From positions 380,464 to 444,463 of the forward strand of contig GG745350.1 of the NCBI GenBank assembly GCA_000151295.1: DNA of 64,000 nucleotides. Direction: 5' to 3'. The position numbers were made by a program, and so were the translations under genes. The notes beneath the pieces were generated by a model, which searched no databases, was not told the origin of the DNA, and saw only the letters and a program-made list of their open reading frames with translations. This DNA is from Allomyces macrogynus ATCC 38327. Lineage: Eukaryota; Blastocladiomycota; Blastocladiomycetes; Blastocladiales; Blastocladiaceae. Positions 1 through 10,139 of this stretch are shown one piece after another. How positions within the stretch are numbered: position 1 is the first letter of the stretch; each line of letters starts with the position of its first letter.

Positions 1-3000
1 GAACGGTCGCAAAACCCCAAGAATCGCGACTCATCGACCACACGGTACTTAATGCACATGACCATTTCAAACAAGCAAGATTCATGGTTCCAAGGCGATT
101 CCATTCAGCTGCAGATCGAAACGACTGAACAAGGCACATGGGACCTGAAGGCCAATTTTGATGGCAGCTTGAATCTCATGCGATTGGTCGGTGCAGCAGA
201 AACTGACAGCAGCGCCGCGTCAGTCGTCTTGACCATGTGCAACTTCGAAATGCACATCAACAAGGGCGAGCCCAGCTTGTACTGTGCTCGAGGAGCCATT
301 GCCATCAAGAAACTGAAATTCACGGTTCAAGCCAATCTGGCTCGCACAAATGGCCATGTGTCAGCATGGGCGCTTGCTGGGCACGCACATGTGCCGCTTG
401 GTGCTTTGGCAGAGCTTTTTCCATGGATGCCTCATGTCAATGGTGAAGCAGCTGTTGACATTGTTGTTGCCTGTGCCGTCAACAAGATGGAGATCCCCAA
501 CGCACCTGACGGTTTTCAGTTCGACACATCTCTTGGTTCGGAACAGGGCTCGGCGCTGGCTAAGCGCGTTGCAGAAATGGCACAACCAGCAAGCGACGCG
601 TTTACGTTCCAGTTCAGCATCAATGACCTCAATTTTGTCCACATGTACCTCGAGGGTGTCTCTGCCAAGGTGATTGCCTCGCGCTCTCGTTCTACCAAGG
701 AAAATGACGATGCTGCAACGACCATTGGCTTTGCCATCAACAAGGGGTCCGACATGTCAGCGCTGTATGGCGGCAAGTTCTGCAAGGAGCATAAGCTGGC
801 TCTGGTCGGAACGGCAACGTTTGGCCGCGGGCAAACTGAAGTGGAGCTCATGGGCACGGCCAACCCGCCCTTCAAAATCACTGTGATTGACGTGATCAAG
901 GGCATCAACCCAGAGATCCAAATCGGCCATGAAGTCGCAGGCAAGCTTCTCAACTCATTTGGTATTGAACTCGCAGCAGTCGCGCTGGCCATTCACAAAG
1001 ACGGAATTCGTCTCTCTGTGGACGGAAAATTGCATCTTGGCCAAGATATCCACATTCCGCTCATTGTCATGCTTGATAAACGCGCTGACGCGCTGGGTCT
1101 GCGCATTGCATGCTTCCCCAAGGAGCACGTTGACCTCGTTCAGCTTGTGGATCGCATTGTGGATCTTTCGGTGCTTCGTGATCTCGTTGGCTATCGGATC
1201 CTGTGGGTTGATCTGCAGTCGAACTGGAGGTCAACACTCGCAGAGTTTGGCATGGTTTCGTGTGACATGCCAGCATCAGCACCACACAACGACGCGAGTC
1301 TGCGCTGCACCATGTCGACCAATGGGAACAAAGGGTGGGCAGTGTCGGCGGGAATTCGCGTCGAGCTTGGCAGGCACTGGCGTGCAATTGGCCTCCAAGG
1401 GGTCGGTATCGAGGGAATTGTGAGTGTTGGCAGTGACGGAAAGGTCACTGTGTCTGCTGGCCTCCCCTCGTTCAGGTTTGCCGCTCTCAAGTTTGACTCG
1501 AACAAATTCATTTTCGAAGAAGGGGCGATGGGGGCTTCCGTGTCTGCAACCATTTCCACGCCAAGTGGGCAGCCGTGGGCAAGTTTTCAAGGCCAAGTCC
1601 TTATCAAAGGCAATGCTCTGGCCGGCTCACTGATGCTGTGCGCACCCCAAGCTGCAACCCGTGGCACGGCAGAAGAATGGATGGACCTGGGTCAACTCGA
1701 CCAGAACCTCAAGGGATGCTACCTCGGGCCGATCACCGCCCAGGTGGACACGTCCATTGCTGTGCCGAAATTGACAGCAGCGGGGAGCATGATGTTCCGC
1801 CATCCAGCCCTCAAGTGTGACACAACGTTCAGTATTGCCGTGCAGTTGCCGCCAGTCTCGTTCTTCTTTTGCTCCGCGACGCACGTGAGCCTCCTCACCA
1901 TTATTGCCATGTTCATCAAGGATGGCAGCGTGCTCGATCGTCTCAAATGGATGGAGACGTTCCTGCCCGTGTTGCAAGGAATCGCATGCTTATTGAAGAC
2001 CGAACCCACTGAGGTGTCGCTGGACGTTCTTGGCCCTGCAATACGGAACCTCGACGTCAATGACAACAAGGAGATTTCGGTCGCCAAGTTCACAGAGTAT
2101 CTGGCCAGCAAGAACGCTCTGAAGGAGGGCTACATGGGCGCAGCCTTCTTTTGCGACTGGAAGCTGTTTGGTGCAGAGGGAACCGTCCAGTGCGCTGCCA
2201 TTGGGTCCAAACTTGCCTCGCTTGCTGTGTGCCTCCACGCTCGCCTCAAGCCCATCAAGATTCGCTTGGCTGAAGGCAAAACTCCGATTCTCACTCTGTG
2301 CGGACTCGATGACAATGACGAGATTGACCTGACGCAAGACTTGCTGTTCGACTTTGAACTCGACACAGCCAAGGGCATGCTCGAGCTTGATGCCAAGATC
2401 TTTGTTCAGGTCTCACTTTTTGTGACGGCATCGGTCAAGGGAACAATCCAGTTCCGCAAGGACAAGAAGGGCGTGCCGTCGCTCCGTATTTCGGTGCAAT
2501 TCAAGATCGGATCGGAAAACTATGCAATTGTCCTGGACGGATCATTCTTTTGCCGGTTCGCGGCTCTGCCCCTTCCATCGAATGGAGCCGCCAAGGCGGC
2601 GATTGACAAGTGGGCCCCTGCCTTGAAGCTGGCCATGGTCCCCACAGATGTCGGCATGGATCTTGGTATTTGGGGCGAAAAAAACAACGAGAAGGCCTGT
2701 ATCATCGAGTGCATGCTCTTGGCCCTGAAGGAGTCGTTGACTGGGTTCATGCGCACCATCGAGGACAAAATGAAACAAGCGGAAAGGGAACTTGACAAGC
2801 ATAGTGGCATCCCGCTCTTTGGGTGGATTTGCTCAGTCGCGTCGTGGCTTCTCCGTGCAGCAAGGGCGCTCGTCTCAACGATTCGCAAGGGGTTCGATCT
2901 CATTGGCAGTTTTCTCGCCAAGTTGGCCAAGGAAGTGATTCAGATTCGTGAACTGCACGTGGGCGGTGCTCTTGGTGCAATCTCAGGCGCTGTTGCGTAC

Positions 3001-6000
3001 ATCAGCTTTGATGTCTCTCTCTTTGGCCATGACATCAAGGGCGGACTTCGCGTCGCCATTGGGGCTGACATTTTCAAGACGATCGCCAACTTTTTTTCTT
3101 CTTTGCTCTCAAACGGGCACGGAGGCCAACGCAAGGAGCCGGGCGACTACCACGCTCGACTTGACGAAGATGGCAATTCCCAGGGATCTGAGGGCGGCCG
3201 CACCACGATCCCAAAAGACTTTGAACTCAAGCGCATCGAGGAGTCTGACCGTGAGAAAATGCAAAAGTGGGCGGAACGAATCGACAAGATTCTCGAGAAG
3301 CTCGAGCACGGACTCAAGGAAAAAGTCGAATCAATGCCCGAAAAGATGCCGCCAGGTCTTGGAATGGACGCGCCTGAGGAAAAGGGAGAGTCGGGGCCTG
3401 AACAGTCGCAACCAGAGCCCAATGAAAGCGGCCCGCCCAACGCCAAGGACAAGCCAGAGCCCAAGGATTTGGACCTGTCAATGCCCGAGACCACGCCAGC
3501 ACAACTCGGCAAGTATTGCAACTTGGATGAAGTCAACCCCCGAGCAGAACTGCTCGACCTTGTGCGTGCATTGGAGGCCAAGGACGCAAGCGACCCTCCA
3601 CAATCGGCTGCTGCAGGAGCACGCGAAAACAACCTGCTATTCATCTCCTGCCCACAATGCAAGCGGATCATTCCCGAGGACATGTTTGACGACCACTTGC
3701 CGAAATGTCGGCCGTTTGTGCGATGCACCGTGGAAGGATGCGACAAACTTTTGCGCGAAACCCAGGACCGGCAAGAGCAGAATCAAGACTTTTCAGTCGC
3801 TTGCCCGTCGTGTAAGTCTCGTGTGAACAAGAGCCATCTTGCTCATCATTTGCAGGCCGAGTGCAAAACGTTTCAGATCGCTCCGGTCAACAATGTCCTG
3901 AGCGCCTGGTCCGTGGAATGCGCCGCTGCGACAGCCGCGTTTCCCAGGGTCCTGCTGGCGGCATCGCCAAGTAGCAAGCAGCACGTTGTCATCACAAAGA
4001 GCACCCAGTCGCATGCTTCCAGTTTGAAAGTCCAGCCAAGGGAGCCATGTCCGTACTTTGGATGCTCCTACACATGGGCGTCATGGAGCACACTGGAACA
4101 GCATCTCTCGACATGCCCCCACGTCATCAAGTCGCAGTGTGTGATTCCGAACTGCACGGCCCTGGCAGTCGCCACAAACAAGAGTGGAGTGGACTGGGAA
4201 CACATATTTTTGTCTTGCACTGGAAGCACGCTCATGTCATGCCACGTCTGCGGCGTGCAAGCGTTGGGACCTCGCCAACTCGTCAAGCACTTGGTCCGTG
4301 ATTGCAAGTCAAAGTCTCGCAACTGTACCTTGTGTGGAGAGCATCTGCACCATGGCGATGATGAAGCCAGCCATTTGCAGCGTGACTGCAAGAACAACCA
4401 TGTGACGTGCCCTGTTGACGATTGTAAGCAGACATTCGCCAAGCGTGACGAGCAGATGCACTTCAAGGACCATCACCCCGAGCCGCTTGATGAAATCAAT
4501 CCGAATGCAAGGGGGCCGTTTGCAGGTCACGAAATCGAGTATGGCTCGACCATCACCAGGGCGCCGTCCCAGTTTATTATGAGCTTGATTGACACCGAGG
4601 TGCCTGAGCTCAACGAATACGCCTTGTACCAGCTCGCAACCGAGTCGGTGGCCGTCTATGAGGACATGCAGTCCGAGTTTCAATGTCGAGCACGCTGCGG
4701 CGTGCACTGCACGTCGGCCGATGACGAGGAATGGCATGTGCGCCACAAATGTGATATGTCCCGCGTCCCTTGCCTGTTCTGCAGGATGGCACTTCCGTTC
4801 AAGGACATGGAAGCACATCACGCAAACGAGTGCCCGTACGCTCTTTGCCGATGCCCACGGACAAATTGCTTGTCACCAGAGGTGCCACGGCACCAGCTTG
4901 GCCAGCACATGGCTGTGGAATGCGATCAAGCGCCAGCAGTCTGCCTGTTTTGCCCAGCACGCGTCACATCCGACGCACTCGGCCACCATGTGTTTGCAGA
5001 TCACGACACCTGCGACAAGACGCTCGACGCTCCCATTGCATGTCGGCAGCCTGCGTGTGGACAAAAATTCAACAGCGGGAGCGAGTACCTTGTCCACCTC
5101 TTGAACTCCTGCTCGATGGAGCGGTGTTGCAGCATGGGCGAGTGTACGGCCACCATGCCAGCCAACCAGATCGGCCGTCACTGGGCGAACGAATGCGAGC
5201 ACATGAACCTGCAGTGCGCTTCCCACCGTGATCAGCGGTTCGACACCATGGCCAAGTGGCTGTCGCATCGAATTGACGCAGCGTGCAACGGCAACAAGGA
5301 TCTGCGCACCAGGCTCGCCCGCCTTGATCCAGCACCGCCCAAGACCACGATCCAATGCCCACTGCAGTGCGGCGCGACCGCAGTAAAGTTTGCCGACTTG
5401 TTCACTCACCTCGTCGATGGCGTGAATGGTTCGCCACCGTGCGCCAAGTTTGACGTGCAAGAGTGCTGCCCACACTTGAAATGCACCGCAACGTTCCACC
5501 GGTCGCACCGCGCACACCATCTTGCGCACGAATGCGAGTTTGAAATGGAAATGTGCAAAATGTGCAGCGACCAATATGTGGCCAAGGATCGCGAAGAACA
5601 CTGGACTGTCTGCCCCAAGGCCAAGCGGCTCCATGTCGAGTATCAGTTGCGCATTCCTCGAGAGCAGAGCCAGTTGCCAAACTTCACGCCAAAGGTGCAG
5701 TTTACGTGGGACGGCCAACCATTGATTCATGAGAACCATTTCCAGAAGCCATACCCGCACCTGCGCGGCTACCACTTGATGGTAATCGATCCTGTTCCGC
5801 AGCCGGGTGGGAGCTGGCGATTTGAAACACAGCATTGGGGATTCGACTTGCACGACGAACAACGCCCGCCATGGTTCGCCCAGAACAGCGAACCTGACTC
5901 GAGTCTGTGTGCGCCTGGCACGACGGTTGCCAGTGTTTTGGAAGAGTTGACTTTGCCTTCCGCACCGCCATTTCGAGTGATTGCCGACGCCGTAGTAGAG

Positions 6001-6177
6001 CGGCAACCATTCAAAGACAGAGAGGTCGCTGCGATCGCTCACGCAAGGCTCATCGAATTGGGTGCTGTTGTGCAAATGCGGCCAGGGCTGAGCGGACGCG
6101 AAGTGATTGCGCTTCCCACAAAGTCTACAGTTGCGCAAGACACATGTACAGCAGAGGTCATGGTACCTTGGGCGTGA
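1..6177 (+). CDS. Giant multidomain protein with TRAF-like Cys/His fingers and an ILEI-like C-terminus (5' incomplete)
   Basis: A single frame is open from the first base to the TGA at 6175-6177, so the 5' end lies outside the window; the first in-frame ATG is at 52. Counting from that ATG, residues 1-1060 are beta-rich with repeated hydrophobic-polar strands and no recognised family. A weak EF-hand-like loop (DVNDNKEIS) sits near residue 668. Residues about 1060-1180 are charged and Pro/Glu-rich. Residues about 1197-1858 hold many C-x2-C...H-x3-C fingers resembling TRAF-type zinc fingers, for example CPQCKRIIPEDMFDDHLPKC. The last 130 residues, with RGYHLMVIDP, FDLH and ARLIELGA, resemble the ILEI/PANDER fold of FAM3, CEMIP and POMGNT1. 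No intron is needed over 6.1 kb, unlike most neighbours. Function is unknown; a scaffold or sensor role would be a guess. Confidence 0.8.
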   Translation, partial: ERSQNPKNRDSSTTRYLMHMTISNKQDSWFQGDSIQLQIETTEQGTWDLKANFDGSLNLMRLVGAAETDSSAASVVLTMCNFEMHINKGEPSLYCARGAIAIKKLKFTVQANLARTNGHVSAWALAGHAHVPLGALAELFPWMPHVNGEAAVDIVVACAVNKMEIPNAPDGFQFDTSLGSEQGSALAKRVAEMAQPASDAFTFQFSINDLNFVHMYLEGVSAKVIASRSRSTKENDDAATTIGFAINKGSDMSALYGGKFCKEHKLALVGTATFGRGQTEVELMGTANPPFKITVIDVIKGINPEIQIGHEVAGKLLNSFGIELAAVALAIHKDGIRLSVDGKLHLGQDIHIPLIVMLDKRADALGLRIACFPKEHVDLVQLVDRIVDLSVLRDLVGYRILWVDLQSNWRSTLAEFGMVSCDMPASAPHNDASLRCTMSTNGNKGWAVSAGIRVELGRHWRAIGLQGVGIEGIVSVGSDGKVTVSAGLPSFRFAALKFDSNKFIFEEGAMGASVSATISTPSGQPWASFQGQVLIKGNALAGSLMLCAPQAATRGTAEEWMDLGQLDQNLKGCYLGPITAQVDTSIAVPKLTAAGSMMFRHPALKCDTTFSIAVQLPPVSFFFCSATHVSLLTIIAMFIKDGSVLDRLKWMETFLPVLQGIACLLKTEPTEVSLDVLGPAIRNLDVNDNKEISVAKFTEYLASKNALKEGYMGAAFFCDWKLFGAEGTVQCAAIGSKLASLAVCLHARLKPIKIRLAEGKTPILTLCGLDDNDEIDLTQDLLFDFELDTAKGMLELDAKIFVQVSLFVTASVKGTIQFRKDKKGVPSLRISVQFKIGSENYAIVLDGSFFCRFAALPLPSNGAAKAAIDKWAPALKLAMVPTDVGMDLGIWGEKNNEKACIIECMLLALKESLTGFMRTIEDKMKQAERELDKHSGIPLFGWICSVASWLLRAARALVSTIRKGFDLIGSFLAKLAKEVIQIRELHVGGALGAISGAVAYISFDVSLFGHDIKGGLRVAIGADIFKTIANFFSSLLSNGHGGQRKEPGDYHARLDEDGNSQGSEGGRTTIPKDFELKRIEESDREKMQKWAERIDKILEKLEHGLKEKVESMPEKMPPGLGMDAPEEKGESGPEQSQPEPNESGPPNAKDKPEPKDLDLSMPETTPAQLGKYCNLDEVNPRAELLDLVRALEAKDASDPPQSAAAGARENNLLFISCPQCKRIIPEDMFDDHLPKCRPFVRCTVEGCDKLLRETQDRQEQNQDFSVACPSCKSRVNKSHLAHHLQAECKTFQIAPVNNVLSAWSVECAAATAAFPRVLLAASPSSKQHVVITKSTQSHASSLKVQPREPCPYFGCSYTWASWSTLEQHLSTCPHVIKSQCVIPNCTALAVATNKSGVDWEHIFLSCTGSTLMSCHVCGVQALGPRQLVKHLVRDCKSKSRNCTLCGEHLHHGDDEASHLQRDCKNNHVTCPVDDCKQTFAKRDEQMHFKDHHPEPLDEINPNARGPFAGHEIEYGSTITRAPSQFIMSLIDTEVPELNEYALYQLATESVAVYEDMQSEFQCRARCGVHCTSADDEEWHVRHKCDMSRVPCLFCRMALPFKDMEAHHANECPYALCRCPRTNCLSPEVPRHQLGQHMAVECDQAPAVCLFCPARVTSDALGHHVFADHDTCDKTLDAPIACRQPACGQKFNSGSEYLVHLLNSCSMERCCSMGECTATMPANQIGRHWANECEHMNLQCASHRDQRFDTMAKWLSHRIDAACNGNKDLRTRLARLDPAPPKTTIQCPLQCGATAVKFADLFTHLVDGVNGSPPCAKFDVQECCPHLKCTATFHRSHRAHHLAHECEFEMEMCKMCSDQYVAKDREEHWTVCPKAKRLHVEYQLRIPREQSQLPNFTPKVQFTWDGQPLIHENHFQKPYPHLRGYHLMVIDPVPQPGGSWRFETQHWGFDLHDEQRPPWFAQNSEPDSSLCAPGTTVASVLEELTLPSAPPFRVIADAVVERQPFKDREVAAIAHARLIELGAVVQMRPGLSGREVIALPTKSTVAQDTCTAEVMVPWA

Positions 6178-6548
6178 TTCGAGGGCTCCAGATCGTTCCT
6201 CGTGGCTCATTTCATGTTTTTTGATGTTGAAGTGTGAAATCTGTATCAATGAAGTGTGTTTGTTGTTGCCATTCATTGCAGCCATTCTGTTTGCAATCGA
6301 CAAGGGGGGCCTACGACCGACACACACGAAGTCCGTCAAAATCAAAGAGATCTTTGGTCGTTTTGAAGGGCAAAGCGAGAGGGGATCCAGGATTTCTGTA
6401 TTGTTCGAGCAAGCTGGACTCACAATTCAAACGTGGCACATCCCGACAAAGTTCATGCACGTTCAACCTATATCTATCATTCTCCCCCCACTTTCGCACA
6501 CGGCATCACATCCAACACGTGCGGATCAAATTCGGGCCAATTTGTCGC
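6178..6548. other. Intergenic spacer between convergent 3' ends
   Basis: Lies between the stop of the giant + strand protein and the stop of the pseudouridine synthase on the - strand. It is less GC-rich than the flanks. No ORF with a recognisable product and no RNA gene was seen; it presumably holds both 3' UTRs. Confidence 0.5.
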
Positions 6549-8355
6549 CTAGTCTGGCAATGGCGTGCGCACCGTTGTCGTCTTGGTCGATTCGTCGCAC
6601 GCAATATACTCGGACGGCGCGTCCAGATAGCCGAGCGACATGCGCACCGCGTACTCGTACGCGTACAGGTAAATGAGCCGGTGGTCGCGCGGCGGGTCCG
6701 CGTACAGGCTGATGAGGGCGGGGTAAAGCGAGAAAATCGTCAGAATCGGGTGCGAAATGGACGGCTAGATATGGGAGGGAACTTACTCTGTCCCGCACTC
6801 GGCGCACTGGCCCGTGACTATCAGCGCGTCGCGCGACGCTGTCTCGGCCGCGACCGCAACGACCCACGCAGCCGTCTAATCGTCAGTTGCACCGGGCGTA
6901 CCCTCTGCTTCAGCCGAGTCCGTCGCAGCGTCGACCGCTGAATCCGATTCCGTCGTCACAACCGCAGCCGCCTTTTCGCGCTCAGCCTTGACGTGCCGGT
7001 GGTTCGGGTTATTGTACAACGGTTCATTCGCAATCGGGAACCCGAGATGCCCCAAATGCACGCGAATCTGGTGCGTGCGTCCCGTGACCGGCCTCGCGCG
7101 CACGAGCGACCGGGTCCCATTCGTCAAAGTGCGTGACCGACTCCCGTCCGGGTGCACCGAATTGAGCCCGAGCTTGTGTGAAACGACCATGATTGGCGCA
7201 TCCACCGTCGTCGTACCCACCGGGAACGCGCCAGCAACCACGCACACGTACACCTTGCCTACGACCTGTGCCGCGACTTGCTTGGACAGTTTGCCGATCC
7301 GCGCGCGGTCCGAGCACAGGATCAGGACGCCGGACGTGAGCCGGTCGAGCCGGTGCAGCGCGAAAAGTGGCGGGCCGACCAGGTCAGTGGAGGACGCGCC
7401 GACCAGGTCGGTGGAGGACGTGCCGAGTGCGCGCCGCACAATGTGCAAGACAGAGTTGTGCCGGTACCGGCCGGACGGATGCACGGGGATGCTTGCGGGT
7501 TTATTGACGACGACAAAGTGCGGCGTGCGCGCGAGGATCGTGATGGGCGCGCTCGTCACGGGCGGCTCGTGCCAGTGGTTGCGGTGCGTGATCAGGTCGT
7601 TGTTCTTGAGAAGGCAAGCCGTTGGCACGGTTTGGTGGTTGACTTGGATCGCGCCCGACTCGATTGCCTTTTTCTGCAGGCGGGGTCGCGGGGATGGTGA
7701 GTGTCAGCGGAACGGAGCGAAGATAGCGCTGACGAAGTCGGGAATCAGCACGGACGTAGTAGCCCGGATAGCGGCCCTGAAACTCCTTGTCAAAGACGGC
7801 GAGCAGCTCCATGCCGAGCCACCGCTGCTTGGCGTGCATCTTGTAGAGAAAGTAATAGGGCGTGACGCGGCGCAGACCTATTTCGGGGACGCACAGCGGC
7901 GAGCACGAGGAACAAAACACAGTCGCGAGCGTCAAGCGTACCAGCGTCCGCATCCACGACATGTTCAATTTGCGCAAGCTCGAGCGCCTCCTCGTCGACT
8001 TTGGGCGCGACGCGCGGGCGCTTGGCGGGAGGAGCGACCGTCTTGCTCGTCGGACGTGCTGCGCCATTGGTGTCGGCGTTTGACACCGAGGTCGGGGTGG
8101 CCGTTGTCGAGCTCTGGGGCCAAATTTGTGATCAGACTTGATTGAGTTCTTTCTCATTCGAATGCTTACGATATTTACCTGCGAAATCGATGCACCAGCA
8201 GCTGCCGTGGTGGCCGAGTTATCCTCGGTTACGCCAGACTCGTTTGCGAGCGCAGCTGTCTTGGTCTGCTCGTCGATGCTGTCCAACGTTGACATTTTGG
8301 CCGCTGGCAAAACCGTCGCAACCTCGTCGGGTTCTTCACGCGGTCGCTTGGTCAT
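6549..8355 (-). CDS. RNA pseudouridine synthase, RluA family (RPUSD2 / PUS8-PUS9 type)
   Basis: Converts uridine to pseudouridine, in this subfamily mainly in tRNA. The ATG at 8355 gives MTKRPREEPDEV. Exon 1 ends near 8179 (CAG|gtaaat) and exon 2 starts at 8113. The next exon carries LRRVTPYYFLYKMHAKQRW, typical of this subfamily, and then KKAIESGAIQVNHQTV after another intron. The catalytic exon (about 7670-6890) has LHRLDRLTSGVL with the catalytic Asp, and RPVTGRTHQIRVHLGHLGFP. Two further introns lead to a zinc-knuckle-like CAECGT and a final LYADPPRDHRLIYLYAYEY, matching the C-terminal helix of RPUSD2/Pus9 proteins. The stop is at 6551-6549. All frames join with GT-AG introns, so the gene looks intact. 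Exact donors of the middle introns are uncertain. Confidence 0.9.
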
Positions 8356-8785
8356 GGCGCGAGTTGCAGCAAGTTGTGTTCTCGTCGGGGGTCGAGAGTC
8401 TGGTCGTTGCAAGAGTTGTGACAAGGGTGGTCACTCTGCCAATGCCGATGTGACACGATCAAAACAGGGCTTGTCTGACAGATCTTGCTTTCCTTCCAAC
8501 CTGTCAACAAAACAAATCGACACGTTCTCGGTCCACTGCTGGTCATGGCTGGGATCCATCGAGGACGTGGACGTGCAACCTGTCCATCGCGTTGGAGCGC
8601 GCCGTTGTTGTTTCAATGTTGTGTTGTTCCTCTTCCTCGTTTGGAATAAATACACGTTGTCCCCGCGCCCGGTCGGCAGCTTCGTTTCTTGAAAACCCGT
8701 GCTGCCGACCCGCTCAAAGAGCCAGGGCAAGGTACCTACACTAATATTATATATATCACGCTCAACGATCACAACACACAATCCA
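8356..8785. other. Intergenic region upstream of the pseudouridine synthase
   Basis: Separates two genes that are both transcribed leftward: the promoter side of the pseudouridine synthase and the 3' end of NDUFAF1. It contains an AT-rich patch (ggaataaatacacg, about 8641-8654), but no coding sequence was recognised. Confidence 0.45.
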
Positions 8786-9801
8786 TCACTCGAGGAACGG
8801 CGGCCGCTGCGCAGCCCTAATCCGGTCCATCTCGGCCTGATCTCCACGGTTCAATGCCTCGGCCAAGGCCGTCTCAATCTCCTCGTCCGACTTGCCCACA
8901 GGGTTGACTGCGGCAATCGACTTGATTTCCAGGTGGAAGGGCCCGTCTTGGCGCACGAGCGAGATGCTAATGGCCTCGACTTCGTCGCGCGGCAAGTCGC
9001 GCTGGTTGTCGAGCACGAAACCGCGGTGCGTCAAGACGAAATGCGAAAAGGGCACTTGGAACGTGTGCCAGTCGCGCGAGGTGAAGTGCAGTGGGTACTG
9101 GTAGAGGTCGAGCGCGGCATAGGTCGTGGCCTTGATGTTGAGGAAGAATTGGCGAGGGGAAATGTCGGGGTCGGTAGAGGAGGTAGCGACGGGTGCTGGT
9201 GCCGGTTCGGGTGCAGAAGCGGCAGCAGCGTCGGTCGTTTCGGCAGATGGTGGGTTCGCGCTGTCTGAGGCAGCAGAGTTGGGTTCCGCAACGTCCACTG
9301 GATCCACGGCATCGGCGGGTTCTGTTGCCGAGAGATCGCGCGCGACGAGCTCGAGGTGCGAATACCGCGACAGCTGGTGCTTTGGCGTGCCAAACAATGT
9401 GCCGGGCAGCAAGCGCGTCTTGACGCCGGCGTAGCCCATGGTCACGTACTTGCAGTCAGCTGGCACTGTGGTCGAGAGCGTGCCCTTGAATACGGCGGCC
9501 GGGTTTTCTTGGTCGTGGTTAAAGTCGAGCGTGGCCTTGGATAGACCACCGAGCTCGTCGTCACTGCCGGCGATCAACTGTTTGTTGACAGATTCAGCGT
9601 CGGGGAACGCGTAGAGATCGAGGCGGCGCGCGGTCACCGCTGGGGCCATGCTGGCGGCTAGACGCGGCACGCGGGAGATCACGGATCAGGGACGGGAACC
9701 AGAGAACGGGTGGATTGGATCATGGTAGTCGCGGTACTGGACAGACCATTGGCCCACTCTTTGGTGGCGAGCTTGAAGGAGCGCTGCAGGAAGCCGAGCA
9801 T
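8786..9801 (-). CDS. NDUFAF1: Mitochondrial complex I assembly factor CIA30 / NDUFAF1
   Basis: A chaperone for assembly of the membrane arm of NADH:ubiquinone oxidoreductase. The start at 9801 gives MLGFLQRSFKLATKEW, a basic amphipathic stretch fitting a mitochondrial presequence. A 32-nt GT-AG intron (9651-9682) fuses this exon in frame to the CIA30 domain. Visible CIA30 features are NPAAVFKGTLS, a beta-sandwich core with DLYQYPLHFTSRDWHTFQVPFSHF, and the closing DGPFHLEIKSI. An acidic, alanine-rich insert of roughly 45 residues interrupts the middle of the domain and is likely a surface loop. The stop is TGA at 8788-8786. It is head-to-head with the GT90 gene. An intact complex I is implied, which many yeasts lack. 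Confidence 0.85.
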
Positions 9802-9938
9802 GGTGGAGACACTTGATGCGTGCGGTACGACTCCTGCAACGTCGAGGGTGTGGGTGTTGGTCAGCTTCGTGTGTCTGATCGTCGGGCAGGTTTGGGAAAA
9901 GAGCAGGCGCTTTAGGTGCAGGAGGAACATGCTCTGCA

Positions 9939-9982
9939 CGGGATTAACGCGTGTGACTCACGGGATAAACGCGTGTGGCTCA
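9939..9982. promoter_or_regulatory. Two tandem 22-bp promoter repeats with ACGCGT and TGACTCA sites
   Basis: Copies at 9939-9960 and 9961-9982 differ at two positions. Each contains ACGCGT (9947-9952 and 9969-9974), identical to the fungal MluI cell-cycle box bound by MBF. The first also ends in TGACTCA (9954-9960), the AP-1/Gcn4 core; in the second copy this is TGGCTCA. They lie between the divergent NDUFAF1 (-) and GT90 (+) genes, about 140 bp from the NDUFAF1 ATG and 160 bp from the GT90 ATG. Regulatory function is inferred from position and motif identity only. Confidence 0.5.
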
Positions 9983-10139
9983 CGCGATGCCTCGCACCCA
10001 ACTTTGCCGCTTGCTGAGCTCCTCCAAGCCTCCACGCCTTCACCTCCAGCACCACCACCGCGACGAAGAAGACAGCACGACACGAAGACGACGACGACAA
10101 CGACTCTGCACCTTGCCTGCCTTGTTGGAGTCCTCCGCC

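Noticed and set aside
4873..6423. A 516-codon - strand open frame
   Set aside because: It is antisense to the TRAF-like fingers and ILEI-like end of the giant protein; no recognisable domain on that strand.
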